Assembly: GCA_021791515.1 (NCBI GenBank) | Contig: JAJYWK010000052.1 | Location: 1 to 35,928 of the forward strand | DNA length: 35,928 bases | Direction of reading: 5' to 3' | Source: a bacterium | GTDB taxonomy: Bacteria > Patescibacteriota > Doudnabacteria > UBA920 | The notes under the pieces: generated by a model | Databases searched by the model: none | What the model saw: the letters and a program-made list of their open reading frames with translations, nothing else | Told to the model about the DNA's origin: nothing | Shown: positions 1 through 6,892 of the stretch, piece by piece | Position numbering within the stretch: the stretch's first letter is position 1 | Layout of the letters: every line of letters starts with the position of its first letter | Program-made: the position numbers and the translations under genes

Positions 1-129
1 ACTCCCAAAATGCTGCTTAATGCCGCAATCGCCCTGGCTGGGATGGTAAAACAGCCATCGACTGACAAAATCCTTCCGAATTTGTTTGATAAAAGAGTGG
101 TGAAGATAATCGCTAAAACTATAAAATAA
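1..129 (+). CDS. C-terminal end of an unidentified protein (partial)
   Basis: Frame 1 is open from the window edge to TAA at 127-129 and encodes 42 residues ending in a basic helix (KRVVKIIAKTIK). The piece 'LPNLFDKRVVKIIAKTIK' resembles the tail of short-chain dehydrogenase/reductase proteins, which often end in a basic, partly hydrophobic helix. No catalytic motif lies in the visible part, so the family is only a guess. The next gene is on the same strand but is separated by a repeat cluster. Confidence 0.5.
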   Translation, partial: TPKMLLNAAIALAGMVKQPSTDKILPNLFDKRVVKIIAKTIK

Positions 130-142
130 TTATTGATAGCTG

Positions 143-306
143 TGTCATTCCGAGCGATCGAACCTGTCTGCCGACAGGCAGGGAATCCCTTAAATTTCAA
201 TCGTTAAGGGATCCCTTCCGCCTTCGTCCGCCCCAGGCAGACTACGGCGGACAGGCCACTCCTACACTTTGGTCGGCTTGCCCGACGAAGCTTTAGCGAA
301 GTCGGG
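143..306. repeat. Cluster of GC-rich palindromic repeats
   Basis: This intergenic stretch holds back-to-back inverted repeats. GGAATCCCTTAA (182-193) pairs with TTAAGGGATCCC (204-215) with one mismatch. GTCCGCC (226-232) pairs with GGCGGAC (246-252). CCCGAC (281-286) pairs with GTCGGG (301-306) around the core GAAGCTTTAGCGAA. CCTGTCTGCCGACAGGCAGG near 161-180 is another partial palindrome. They are far richer in GC than the neighbouring genes. Related sequence recurs inside genes near 30 to 34 kb, so these look like members of dispersed small repeat families. Confidence 0.7.
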
Positions 307-346
307 TCGGGATGACAGACACACAGCAAAACCATCGCAATTAAAT

Positions 347-1093
347 ATGGAAAAAAGCATAAGCTTCATCATCCCCGCTTACAACGAGCAAGACCGGCTC
401 CCTAATTGCTTGCGATCCATTTTGTCGGAAGCAAAAAACAATCCGGACGTTAGTATGGAAATTATAGTGATTAATAACGCCAGTTCAGACGCCACTAAAG
501 CTATCGCGCTCAATTTTGGTTCGCCTGTTACAGTAGTGGACGAAAACCAAAAAGGGATTGTTTTCGCGCGCGCCGCCGGCGGCAAAGCCGCGAAAAATTA
601 TTTGCTCGCGCATATTGACGCCGATTGCAGACTTCCAATAGGCTGGATAAAAACCGTAATTGAAAAATTTTCTAACAATCCTAATTTGGTTGCTTTAAGC
701 GGCCCGCACCGCTACTACGACTTAGGCTGGTGGCCAAAATTAGTCTCCCGCGCTTATTATTGGGTTGCTTATTTAATTGGCTGGTGCAACGACAAAATTT
801 TTCACATCGGTTCACTCCTGCAAGGCGGCAATTTTGTGGTTAAAAAATCAGCCTGGGACAAAATGGGCGTGCTTGGCAAGGACTTCAGCTTCTACGGGGA
901 AGACACCGAAGTCTGCCGCAGGCTTTATGCTTTCGGGCAGGTAAAATTTACTTTTGATCTGCCAATTCTTACTTCCGGCCGGAGGCTCGCGCAAGAAGGC
1001 ATGATCTCAACCGCCTTAAAGTACATCGCCAATTATTTTTCCGTATTGTGGTTTAAAAAGCCAACCAAACATGGCTATAAAGATATTCGCTAA
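347..1093 (+). CDS. Family 2 glycosyltransferase
   Basis: The protein (248 aa from the chosen start) begins with the GT-A nucleotide-sugar fold: 'ISFIIPAYNEQDRLPNCL' is the usual first strand and helix, and 'HIDADCRLP' supplies the DxD-type metal and sugar-nucleotide site. A later 'FYGEDTEVCRRL' matches the ED acceptor/catalytic motif of GT2 enzymes. It should transfer a sugar from a nucleotide donor to a cell-envelope acceptor; the substrate cannot be read from the sequence. I chose ATG 347 rather than the in-frame ATG at 269, because the 26 extra residues are translated from the palindromic repeat cluster and the conserved fold begins right after residue 1 here. The second GT2 follows 39 bases later, suggesting co-transcription. 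Confidence 0.88.
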   Translation: MEKSISFIIPAYNEQDRLPNCLRSILSEAKNNPDVSMEIIVINNASSDATKAIALNFGSPVTVVDENQKGIVFARAAGGKAAKNYLLAHIDADCRLPIGWIKTVIEKFSNNPNLVALSGPHRYYDLGWWPKLVSRAYYWVAYLIGWCNDKIFHIGSLLQGGNFVVKKSAWDKMGVLGKDFSFYGEDTEVCRRLYAFGQVKFTFDLPILTSGRRLAQEGMISTALKYIANYFSVLWFKKPTKHGYKDIR

Positions 1094-1132
1094 AAATTAA
1101 CTCTTGCCGAGCCTGGCGGATTAAATTACTAT

Positions 1133-1855
1133 ATGATATCTATTATTGTTCCCACTCTCAACGAGGAAAAGGTTTTAAAGCGCACTTTGGAAAATCTGCG
1201 CCGGATTGATGCTGTAAATTATGAAATTATTGTTTCCGACGGTGGCAGCAAGGATAAAACCGTGGAGATTGCTGAAAGTTTGGCAGACAAAGTTATTGGA
1301 AATAATTCCGAACGCCGCCAGACCATTGCCGAAGGAAGAAACGCCGGCGCGGCCGCGGCAACGGGCGAGATTTTTTTATTTTTAGACGCTGATGTTATTA
1401 TTCCGGAAATTAATGAATTTATTTCGCAAACCCTTCGAACCTTTGCCATAAATGGCAAGTTAGTCGGGCTTACGGTATTTTTAAAAGTTTTACCCGAGCA
1501 CGTAACGCTTTCAGATAAACTCTTTTTTGGCATTGTAAACCGGGTTAACCAATTTTCCAACAATGTCCTGCACATCGGCGCCGCGGCCGGCGAATGTCAA
1601 ATGGTTCGCGCCTCAAGCTTTAAACAACTTGGCGGATTTAACCCCAAACTGGCGGTGGGCGAAGACCAGGATCTTTTTGCTCGGCTTTCTAAAATCGGCA
1701 AAACCTGGGTGGAAACCGGCCTGCATGTCTTTCATACTTCCCGCCGCGCGCACGAAATCGGCTGGCTAAAATTACACCTGCTGTGGTGGATAAATTTTCT
1801 TTACATAAAAATCTTCAAACGCTCCTTTAACAAGGAGTGGGAGGTGATTAGATAA
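1133..1855 (+). CDS. Family 2 glycosyltransferase
   Basis: A 240-residue GT2 enzyme. 'MISIIVPTLNEEKVLKRTL' is the donor-binding start of the GT-A fold, 'IIVSDGGSKDKTVEIA' the second conserved strand, and 'FLFLDADVIIP' carries the DxD motif. 'GEDQDLFARLSK' near residue 183 is the ED motif expected near the acceptor site. A hydrophobic C-terminal stretch (LHLLWWINFLYIKIF) suggests loose membrane association. It probably works with the preceding glycosyltransferase in surface glycan or lipid glycosylation; the actual sugar is unknown. No Shine-Dalgarno sequence is visible before ATG 1133, as for most genes here. Confidence 0.88.
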   Translation: MISIIVPTLNEEKVLKRTLENLRRIDAVNYEIIVSDGGSKDKTVEIAESLADKVIGNNSERRQTIAEGRNAGAAAATGEIFLFLDADVIIPEINEFISQTLRTFAINGKLVGLTVFLKVLPEHVTLSDKLFFGIVNRVNQFSNNVLHIGAAAGECQMVRASSFKQLGGFNPKLAVGEDQDLFARLSKIGKTWVETGLHVFHTSRRAHEIGWLKLHLLWWINFLYIKIFKRSFNKEWEVIR

Positions 1856-1860
1856 ACAGG

Positions 1861-1889
1861 TTGACACAACGAAAATTTATTGATAAAAT
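1861..1889 (+). promoter_or_regulatory. Consensus-like sigma-70 promoter
   Basis: TTGACA (1861-1866), a 17-base spacer and TAAAAT (1884-1889) form a near-perfect housekeeping promoter. Transcription would start near 1896. It lies just after the glycosyltransferase stop codon and reads into a short non-coding segment ending in an intrinsic terminator. Confidence 0.75.
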
Positions 1890-1895
1890 TTAAAT

Positions 1896-1971
1896 GTAAT
1901 CAAATATGATTACTACTTGGCACAGCAGGTAGGTTAGTAAGCTCTTCACAAATCTGTGCGAGAGTTTTTTT
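1896..1971 (+). ncRNA. Candidate small RNA of about 75 nt
   Basis: The transcript predicted from the promoter at 1861 would open with a perfect 7-bp hairpin (GTAATCA 1896-1902, loop AATA, TGATTAC 1907-1913). It would end in a terminator hairpin (1942-1964) followed by seven T. No ORF of useful size fits between. GCACAG (1920-1925) is complementary to CTGTGC (1954-1959), which is half of the terminator stem, so an alternative fold could disrupt termination. It may be a stand-alone RNA or an attenuator leader for the HNH gene downstream. It matches no RNA family that I recognise. Confidence 0.45.
1942..1971 (+). terminator. Intrinsic terminator of the candidate small RNA
   Basis: CTCTTCACA (1942-1950) pairs with TGTGCGAGAG (1955-1964) through eight Watson-Crick pairs, one U-G pair and a bulged C, with loop AATC. 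A run of seven T follows at 1965-1971. Confidence 0.7.
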
Positions 1972-2018
1972 GTTAAAACTACATTGGTAGACCGCGGTAG
2001 ATATCCACAGGACTGTAT

Positions 2019-2046
2019 TTTACCATTTTTAAACAATTGGTAAAAT
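2019..2046 (+). promoter_or_regulatory. Possible promoter giving a leaderless HNH mRNA
   Basis: TTTACC (2019-2024), a 16-base spacer and TAAAAT (2041-2046) put the expected start at or next to ATG 2053, implying a leaderless transcript. The same stretch is an inverted repeat (ATTTTACC 2017-2024 with GGTAAAAT 2039-2046), which could be an operator. The -35 match is moderate. Confidence 0.35.
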
Positions 2047-2052
2047 ATAACT

Positions 2053-2520
2053 ATGCCTTATGTTAAATGTCAAATTTGCGGCACAGAATTATACGTTAAG
2101 CCTAGTCACCAAAAAATGGGCTATGGTAAATTCTGTTCATTAAAATGCCGGCACATTGCTCAACGCAAAGGTAAATATGTAATTTGTGAAAGTTGCGGTA
2201 AAGAAGTTTGGAAAATGCCCAAAGCAATCAAACACTCTAAAAGTAATAAATTCTTTTGTACTAAATCTTGCCAGGCTTTGTGGAGAAATAAATTTTATTC
2301 CGGTCCCCTGCATCACAATTGGAAAGGAGGAGAATATATTTACCATAAAGTCATGGCCGCTAATAAGATAAAACCAGTTTGCAAACATTGCAAAATAAAA
2401 AATCGCAAAGTTTTAATCATCCATCACATTGACCATAATAGAAAAAATAATTCTATTAAAAATCTAATGTGGTTATGTAGGAACTGCCATTATTTAATCC
2501 ATAATGGTAAAACAGTTTAA
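2053..2520 (+). CDS. HNH endonuclease with zinc-finger N-terminus
   Basis: A 155-residue protein with three parts. Residues 6-32 and 45-73 each hold two CxxC-type pairs (CQIC/CSLKC and CESC/CTKSC), consistent with two treble-clef or zinc-ribbon fingers. Residues 110-150 form an HNH nuclease: C110xxC113, the catalytic 'HHIDHN' (H124/H125), N133 and N137, and C142xxC145H146 with H150. Such proteins are usually sequence-specific nickases or endonucleases, often of the free-standing homing type. It sits between the candidate small RNA and tRNA-His, outside the island by my boundary. No methyltransferase or terminase partner is adjacent, so a selfish homing gene is the simplest reading. Confidence 0.8.
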   Translation: MPYVKCQICGTELYVKPSHQKMGYGKFCSLKCRHIAQRKGKYVICESCGKEVWKMPKAIKHSKSNKFFCTKSCQALWRNKFYSGPLHHNWKGGEYIYHKVMAANKIKPVCKHCKIKNRKVLIIHHIDHNRKNNSIKNLMWLCRNCHYLIHNGKTV

Positions 2521-2530
2521 TATAAAATAT

Positions 2531-2605
2531 GGTGCCCGTAGTTCAATGGTAGAACGCTACTCTGTGGCAGTAGTCACGAGGGTTCGATTCCCTTCGGGCA
2601 CCCCA
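2531..2605 (+). tRNA. tRNA-His (anticodon GTG)
   Basis: The acceptor stem GTGCCCG (2532-2538) pairs with CGGGCAC (2595-2601). G at 2531 is the extra G-1 of tRNA-His and pairs with C2602. The anticodon stem CTACT/AGTAG encloses the loop CTGTGGC, giving anticodon GTG. The T arm carries GGTTCGATTCC. CCA is encoded at 2603-2605. A -10-like TATAAA lies at 2521-2526. The 3' end is the integration target: the recombinase gene enters it antisense, and the last six bases (ACCCCA) are the proposed attachment core. Confidence 0.95.
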
Positions 2606-4276
2606 GACGGTATCTAATATAACCGAGTCCGGTTGATTGGATGCCATCACAGGAATCTCGGCATTACGTCGGGATTTTTGTGTTTTAGGGGCAATCATCT
2701 TGGGTTTTGATTTACCGGCTACTACCGGTGTAAATTCGACCGTCATGTCGGTTATGATCTTTGGTTCTCTAATCTCCTTGTATTTCTTGGTAAAGACCAT
2801 GTCCTCGGCTTGCATGAGTCCTCGAATGATCGGAGTTGGCAGTACGGTCACTACTTTTTTGTCAGTTACTTCAAATCTGTCCCAGTAAAGACCGAGGAAC
2901 AGTCGTTTCATTTCGTCCGGGGCTTTGGTATATGCCTCATAGGCATTGCGGACAAACAGCAAAACGTCTTGGAGCTCGTCGACTCGCAGGTTAAGTTTCT
3001 TGTCTTGGGCATAAATCTCATCTTGCAGGGCTTCGATCTGCTCTTTGATTTTTACCTTTACTCTGGTGAAGTCGTCATCAGTTATGAGTCCGGCAAAGAG
3101 CTTTTCCTCGGCCACGTCTCGTTTCTTTTCGGCCAGCATCTTTTGAGTATTCAATGCTCGCTTTTCTTTGTTTATTGTTTCTTTTCGTGAGCCGTAGATT
3201 TTTTCTATCTTTGCGACCAGCCGTTCGGTAAAGCTCGGCGTAAATTCTATAAATTTAAACAAGTTAGCGATCTGCTGTTCCAGATCCCAGACTTCCACAT
3301 ATTTATCATGGCATTTGATCTGATCGCCGGACCGGTTGCAGTGATAGTAGGATTTATTTTTCTTAGGATGATGTTCGGCAGTGTATCGCTGTCCGCAGTT
3401 GGCGCAGAAAGTAAGTCCTCGGAGTATGAAGTTAAACTTTTGCCGACGGCAGGCATATCGATTGTGTTCAGCCATGACGAGCTGGACACGTTCCCATGTT
3501 TCTTTATCAATAAGCGGTTTATGTTTTCCGGTATGTACCAATCCTCTCCAACGCATTTCGCCATAATAAAAAGGGTTTTTGAGGACTTCGATCATCTTGC
3601 TATGGGCAAGTCGTTTACCAGCGTGAGTTCTGAACCCTTTCTTGTATAAAGCGTCACGGACTTCGTAGACGGAATAATCACCGGTAACGTACATGTTGAA
3701 TGCTTCCTGAACGAGCGGCGCGCGTTCCTCGTCCACGATAATGATCCTCTTTTTCTCATCATTCGGATCACCGGCGTTTAAATATCCGACTGCAACGCCG
3801 GTTGGCCACCAGCCGTCCCAGAATTTCTGCTCGAGGCTCTTCAAAGTCTTTCTTGATGTGATCTGCGATTGGAGTTGGTTTACGCCGGCGATTACTAAGT
3901 CCATAAAGTTTCCCTCCGGGGAGTCGGTTATTCCTGGCTGGGAGACGGAGAATAATTCCACATCGTGCTTTTTGAGGATCGCTTTGATCTGCATGTGGTC
4001 GAGCGCGTTTCTCGCCAACCGATCGGTGTCTTGGATAAAGACAGCTCGAATGGCTTTATCGTCTTGGACTCGAAGAAGCATGTCTTGGAGTCCTGGCCGG
4101 TTCATGTTTGTGGCTGATCGTCCCGGGTCTTCAAAGACGCCCTCGTTTGCCAGTTTATATTTGTTGCTCTCCTCGATCGCTCGCTTGCAAAGCTTGAGCT
4201 GGGTTGCGAGCGAATGATGGCCGTCCTCGGCTTGCTCTTCGGTCGAGACTCGGCAGTAAATTAATGCATGTTCCAT
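2543..4276 (-). CDS. Large serine recombinase (integrase)
   Basis: 577 residues. The N-terminal resolvase domain (about 1-150) starts 'MEHALIYCRVSTEEQ', with R9 and nucleophile S11. A recombinase domain (about 165-275) follows ('GYLNAGDP', 'LKNPFYYGEMRWRG'). A zinc ribbon at 285-330 has CANC and a distal HC/C pair. A long coiled coil (about 365-450) completes the LSR architecture. It should integrate and excise the island. The last 19 codons, and the TGA stop, are antisense to tRNA-His, so the C-terminus is supplied by the host gene. In the excised circle the frame would instead continue into 20913-21047. The start lies next to 'aatatgaaaatact' with no Shine-Dalgarno sequence. Confidence 0.92.
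   Translation of the reverse strand: MEHALIYCRVSTEEQAEDGHHSLATQLKLCKRAIEESNKYKLANEGVFEDPGRSATNMNRPGLQDMLLRVQDDKAIRAVFIQDTDRLARNALDHMQIKAILKKHDVELFSVSQPGITDSPEGNFMDLVIAGVNQLQSQITSRKTLKSLEQKFWDGWWPTGVAVGYLNAGDPNDEKKRIIIVDEERAPLVQEAFNMYVTGDYSVYEVRDALYKKGFRTHAGKRLAHSKMIEVLKNPFYYGEMRWRGLVHTGKHKPLIDKETWERVQLVMAEHNRYACRRQKFNFILRGLTFCANCGQRYTAEHHPKKNKSYYHCNRSGDQIKCHDKYVEVWDLEQQIANLFKFIEFTPSFTERLVAKIEKIYGSRKETINKEKRALNTQKMLAEKKRDVAEEKLFAGLITDDDFTRVKVKIKEQIEALQDEIYAQDKKLNLRVDELQDVLLFVRNAYEAYTKAPDEMKRLFLGLYWDRFEVTDKKVVTVLPTPIIRGLMQAEDMVFTKKYKEIREPKIITDMTVEFTPVVAGKSKPKMIAPKTQKSRRNAEIPVMASNQPDSVILDTVWGARRESNPRDYCHRVAFYH
2600..2605. other. Putative attL core in the tRNA-His 3' end
   Basis: ACCCCA covers the last two acceptor bases, the discriminator and the CCA of tRNA-His. 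The tRNA is intact after integration because the core restores these bases. Serine recombinases need only a very short crossover core (2 bp), so a short match is not unusual. Confidence 0.45.
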
Positions 4277-4374
4277 AGTATTTTCATATTAATTTTGGTT
4301 AATTTTTGTTAAGAGACCTTTCAGGGACACCCTATACTAATTTTGTGGACAAGCTAAGCGTCAGTTGCCCACAA

Positions 4375-4809
4375 CTAATCTTTTTGTCGTCTTTTCTTGA
4401 TACTTTCTAATATTTCGGTGATTTGACGGCTATCTCGCTGGTAGTCGTTGCCGGTGTACGGATCATCGTCACGGCCTTTCACAGGACCCAACACAAAATC
4501 CAGAATCGTTTTAGCGGCCCGGAATTTCATGGCATCGCTTCTCGCTCCCATGAGCGATACCAGCATCTTGGCCGCAGTCTCGGCGTGTCTCGCGAGCACA
4601 TTATCTGTCTCTCTGTCGCGGACACCATTTCTTTCTTTTTCGTATCGATCGTATTCCTCCTTGAGCAATCCATCGGCCCGGAACCACCTTTTCACACTGA
4701 CATGGGAGACTTTAAGCAGGTGAGCGATCTCTAAATACGTAAAATCACCATATTTTAAGCGGATCGCATTCTGATATTTTTCGTTTTTTATGTCTACAGT
4801 TTTTGCCAT
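4375..4809 (-). CDS. Helix-turn-helix protein, terminase-small-subunit-like layout
   Basis: 144 residues. Residues 18-45 form a homeodomain-like helix-turn-helix ('TYLEIAHLLKVSHVSVKRWF'). A basic, Glu-rich linker follows, then a helical segment 'AKMLVSLMGARSDAMKFRAAKTILDFVLG' (about 82-110). That order and the AAKTILD-type tail resemble small DNA-recognition subunits of phage terminases, but no large terminase is present. A DNA-binding regulator or replication accessory of the island is equally likely. It is co-directional with the rep-like gene, 21 bases downstream of it, and lies directly upstream of the recombinase gene. Confidence 0.6.
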   Translation of the reverse strand: MAKTVDIKNEKYQNAIRLKYGDFTYLEIAHLLKVSHVSVKRWFRADGLLKEEYDRYEKERNGVRDRETDNVLARHAETAAKMLVSLMGARSDAMKFRAAKTILDFVLGPVKGRDDDPYTGNDYQRDSRQITEILESIKKRRQKD

Positions 4810-4830
4810 TTGGGTATCATTTAGTATCTT

Positions 4831-5601
4831 TTAAAGGGTTAATAATGTATTGAAGTACGCGCCTTTTCTCTGAATCGACCCCTCTGGACTGTCACGCATT
4901 TGCTGGTATGTCTGCTCGAGTTTTGCCAATCCATGCTTCCGGAGAGCGGAAAGCATAAAACTCATATCAGTTTCCTCAAGGTATCGAGCAATCTCCAGAC
5001 ATCGTTCCTCCTCAAAGGTTTTTGGACTAAAACTTCTTACGGGGCGACGAGTCGATCGATTGTTTTTATTTTCTTTATCGGTATCGTTCTTAGGACTTCT
5101 GCCAGCTGAACTTTCAGAAGTGAAAGAAAACCGCTCTACTAAAGCATTTTTCTCGTTTTTCAACTTCTGCCGAACATCACCGACTTCTGCCGGCACTTCT
5201 GCCGGTGTTTGTATATCAGTATCATTCTCACTTCTGCCGGACTTCTGCAGGAAGCGAAAGTCTATGTCCTTAAAAGTGCCGTCAGATAAGGGGTAATTGG
5301 ATATATCCACATTGAACGAACTTCTGCGACCTTGCTGTACGGCAAACCATACCCACTTCTTCCGCTTAAGGTTCAGCATCAGGCGGTTGATATGATTTTT
5401 GGAATATTTTTCCTTGAAGTCTTTGGAGAGACCGGCATAACTAACGTGGGCCCGGCCGTTCCGGGGATTGGCATTGATCCATAGCCAGACGAGCACGGTG
5501 TATTCCTCAAACCGTAAATAGCCGTCCACGAGGGCGGTCTTGATGCTTCGAGGAAGCTTTACGTAGTCGTTATTGTCTATTTTGAATGGTAAATTTTCCA
5601 T
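4831..5601 (-). CDS. Replication-initiator-type winged-helix protein
   Basis: 256 residues. The N-terminal 110 residues look like a winged helix ('KLPRSIKTALV', 'FEEYTVLVWLWINA', 'VSYAGLSKDF', 'KNHINRLMLNLKRKKWV'), the fold of phage O-type and plasmid replication organisers. The middle (about 115-190) is low-complexity and polar. The C-terminal 60 residues ('RCLEIARYLEETD...KGAYFNTLL') resemble the tail of such proteins. The middle segment is encoded by DNA packed with direct repeats of ACTTCTGCCGG, like the origin inside lambda gene O. I infer an initiator acting on an origin within its own gene; the family assignment is by layout, not by strong sequence match. Confidence 0.55.
   Translation of the reverse strand: MENLPFKIDNNDYVKLPRSIKTALVDGYLRFEEYTVLVWLWINANPRNGRAHVSYAGLSKDFKEKYSKNHINRLMLNLKRKKWVWFAVQQGRRSSFNVDISNYPLSDGTFKDIDFRFLQKSGRSENDTDIQTPAEVPAEVGDVRQKLKNEKNALVERFSFTSESSAGRSPKNDTDKENKNNRSTRRPVRSFSPKTFEEERCLEIARYLEETDMSFMLSALRKHGLAKLEQTYQQMRDSPEGSIQRKGAYFNTLLTL
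5095..5330. repeat. Iteron-like direct repeats (ACTTCTGCCGG), candidate origin
   Basis: On the plus strand, copies begin at 5095 (ACTTCTGCCAG), 5163 (..CCGA), 5183, 5195 and 5230 (all perfect), 5241 (..CAGG) and 5320 (..CGAC). An inverted partial copy, CAGAAGTG, is at 5115-5122. Two pairs are 11-12 bp apart, about one helical turn. They lie within the rep-like gene and are read in all three frames, so selection appears to act on the DNA rather than the peptide. Confidence 0.6.
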
Positions 5602-5627
5602 ACTTCATATTCATTCGGCCATGAGGC

Positions 5628-5891
5628 TTAATCGATGGCATCGTTATACATAAGCGATTTAAGTTCCTTAATCGCCGTAACAAATGCCTTGGCGTTGACC
5701 TCGATCAAGCCGGCGAAATAGGCACTTACGAGCTGGGGACGATCGGGTTCGTCCGCGAAAATAAAACGAAACCGGCGCGAGTCGGCTTTGTTGATGCCCA
5801 GCAACTTATATCCCTTGGCCGTGAGAAAAGCGGCCGCGTAGAAGTCGCTGGTAGTAAAATTATTGTTGTCCGGCTGGTTTTTCATATTCAT
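5628..5891 (-). CDS. DUF5659-like small protein
   Basis: 87 residues: 'FTTSDFYAAAFLTAKGYKLLGINKADSRRFRFIFAD' followed by 'VSAYFAGLIEVNAKAFVTAIKELKSLMY'. The TSDFY-AAFL-KG opening and the VNA-F--AIK-LKS-MY ending match the DUF5659 pattern seen in CPR mobile regions. The biochemical role is unknown. It is one gene of a minus-strand series and overlaps the end of the 91-residue gene upstream by 32 bases, indicating translational coupling. Confidence 0.65.
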   Translation of the reverse strand: MNMKNQPDNNNFTTSDFYAAAFLTAKGYKLLGINKADSRRFRFIFADEPDRPQLVSAYFAGLIEVNAKAFVTAIKELKSLMYNDAID

Positions 5892-6135
5892 TTTGTTTAG
5901 CTTTATCTTTTTCCATTTGGCGGTAATCCAAAAGCCGGACGATCAGGTTGGCTAATCTGTCCATGAAAATCTCCTCCATTTGTTCAATGGTGAGGGGTGG
6001 TATTTTCTTTGTTGGTATTGGCTTCGGCATATATTTGCCGGCCCGCAAAATAAAAAGCAGACCGTTTTCTTTCAGTCTGCTCTTGGGCCTCCGAATCGGG
6101 TCGGACTCCACCTTATCCGGTTTTGTAATCGACAA
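5860..6135 (-). CDS. Hypothetical protein, basic N-terminus
   Basis: 91 residues with no family that I recognise. The first half is basic and Pro-rich ('PIRRPKSRLKENG', 'MPKPIPTKKIPPL'). The second half is a predicted amphipathic helix ('TIEQMEEIFMDRLANLIVRLLDYRQMEKDKAK'). It overlaps both neighbours on the same strand (23 bases with the gene before it, 32 with the DUF5659-like gene after it), supporting a coupled operon. The start is uncertain: an internal ATG at 6030 would leave only the helical half. Confidence 0.5.
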   Translation of the reverse strand: MSITKPDKVESDPIRRPKSRLKENGLLFILRAGKYMPKPIPTKKIPPLTIEQMEEIFMDRLANLIVRLLDYRQMEKDKAKQNEYEKPAGQQ

Positions 6136-6709
6136 ATATGCGTCTGACTTTCCATTTCATGAGCTTTTCTATGCCGAGATCCTCTTTGATTTTCTTATTT
6201 ACCGCACGCATAGCGTCATAGACACTGTCCTTGCTGTCTCTCGCCCAGTCCATTAAATCCAAGAAGTCTATCTCCTTGACTAGCGTGCCGAATGGGACCG
6301 CAAAAATCGTTTTACATAAAAAATATTGATTGGTATTTATCGGAATTTCGCATGATTTTCCTCCCATGCTAATTATTCCGGTTTTCTCATCAAACTTTAT
6401 CCTCATGTCCACCGGCTTTTCCAGTTTAGGCGCAGGCTTGTCTTTGAGTTTTAGAAAATAATCCTTAAGCATGGACCGGCTCGGTTTTGTGACTATAAAA
6501 TCACCATCATCAAATTTAAAGCCGATAATAATCTTTTTCTTTTTCAGTTCGGTTAGGACCGCTTTCTGATCGCCGATGTCCAGATCGGGTACCGGGGAAT
6601 TAAAATACACTTTGGCCGGAACTTTGTGTGTGACGTCCGTATAGGACTCCACACTTCCCAGCAGGGAATAAATAAAAACTAATTTTGCATTTTCATTTTT
6701 CATATTCAT
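6113..6709 (-). CDS. Winged-helix-type hypothetical protein, first gene of the left operon
   Basis: 198 residues. The last 75 residues ('PFGTLVKEIDFLDLMDWARDSKDSVYDAMRAVNKKIKEDLG...RIFVDYKTG') have the pattern of an OmpR-type winged helix: recognition-helix region, 'NKKIKEDLG', and a closing beta hairpin. The N-terminal part ('VFIYSLLGSVESY...DIGDQKAVLTELKKKKII') may be a second small winged domain. It is the promoter-proximal gene of the minus-strand replication module and could regulate it. The start 'ATGAATATGAAA' resembles that of the DUF5659-like gene. Exact function unknown. Confidence 0.6.
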   Translation of the reverse strand: MNMKNENAKLVFIYSLLGSVESYTDVTHKVPAKVYFNSPVPDLDIGDQKAVLTELKKKKIIIGFKFDDGDFIVTKPSRSMLKDYFLKLKDKPAPKLEKPVDMRIKFDEKTGIISMGGKSCEIPINTNQYFLCKTIFAVPFGTLVKEIDFLDLMDWARDSKDSVYDAMRAVNKKIKEDLGIEKLMKWKVRRIFVDYKTG

Positions 6710-6723
6710 TGTCTAGTTAAACA

Positions 6724-6769
6724 AAGGGCTCGCAACCTTTCACTGTTAAGTGATCGATTGCGAGCCCTT
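6724..6769 (-). promoter_or_regulatory. Large hairpin in the leader of the minus-strand operon
   Basis: AAGGGCTCGCAA (6724-6735) pairs perfectly with TTGCGAGCCCTT (6758-6769). Within the 22-base loop, TCACT (6740-6744) pairs with AGTGA (6749-6753). Read on the minus strand, a T-rich TTTGTTT follows the stem, so it could act as an attenuator between the promoter at 6828 and the first gene. Copy-control leaders of replication operons often look like this; that role is inferred. Confidence 0.5.
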
Positions 6770-6827
6770 GGACCCGGAATACCTTTCAGGTCGCCCCTTG
6801 GAGCGAAGTTATTAAATTGTTGATTTT

Positions 6828-6833
6828 ATTATA
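6828..6833 (-). promoter_or_regulatory. Extended -10 promoter of the minus-strand replication operon
   Basis: On the minus strand the sequence reads TGGTATAAT, an extended -10 (TGnTATAAT). No good -35 is visible. Transcription would start near 6820 and carry a leader of about 110 nt with the hairpin at 6724-6769 before the 198-residue gene. Confidence 0.55.
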
Positions 6834-6892
6834 CCACTTTTGCGTTGAGGGTAGAAACTTTTCTAGCGCCCAGCCACTACAATATCACTGCA

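Noticed and set aside
269-346. N-terminal extension of the first glycosyltransferase from ATG 269
   Set aside because: The 26 residues are a translation of the palindromic repeat cluster and precede the conserved GT-A start; ATG 347 fits the family.
5163-5205. Simple microsatellite expansion in the rep-like gene
   Set aside because: The copies are spaced irregularly over 236 bp and lie in different frames, unlike a slippage array; iterons fit better.
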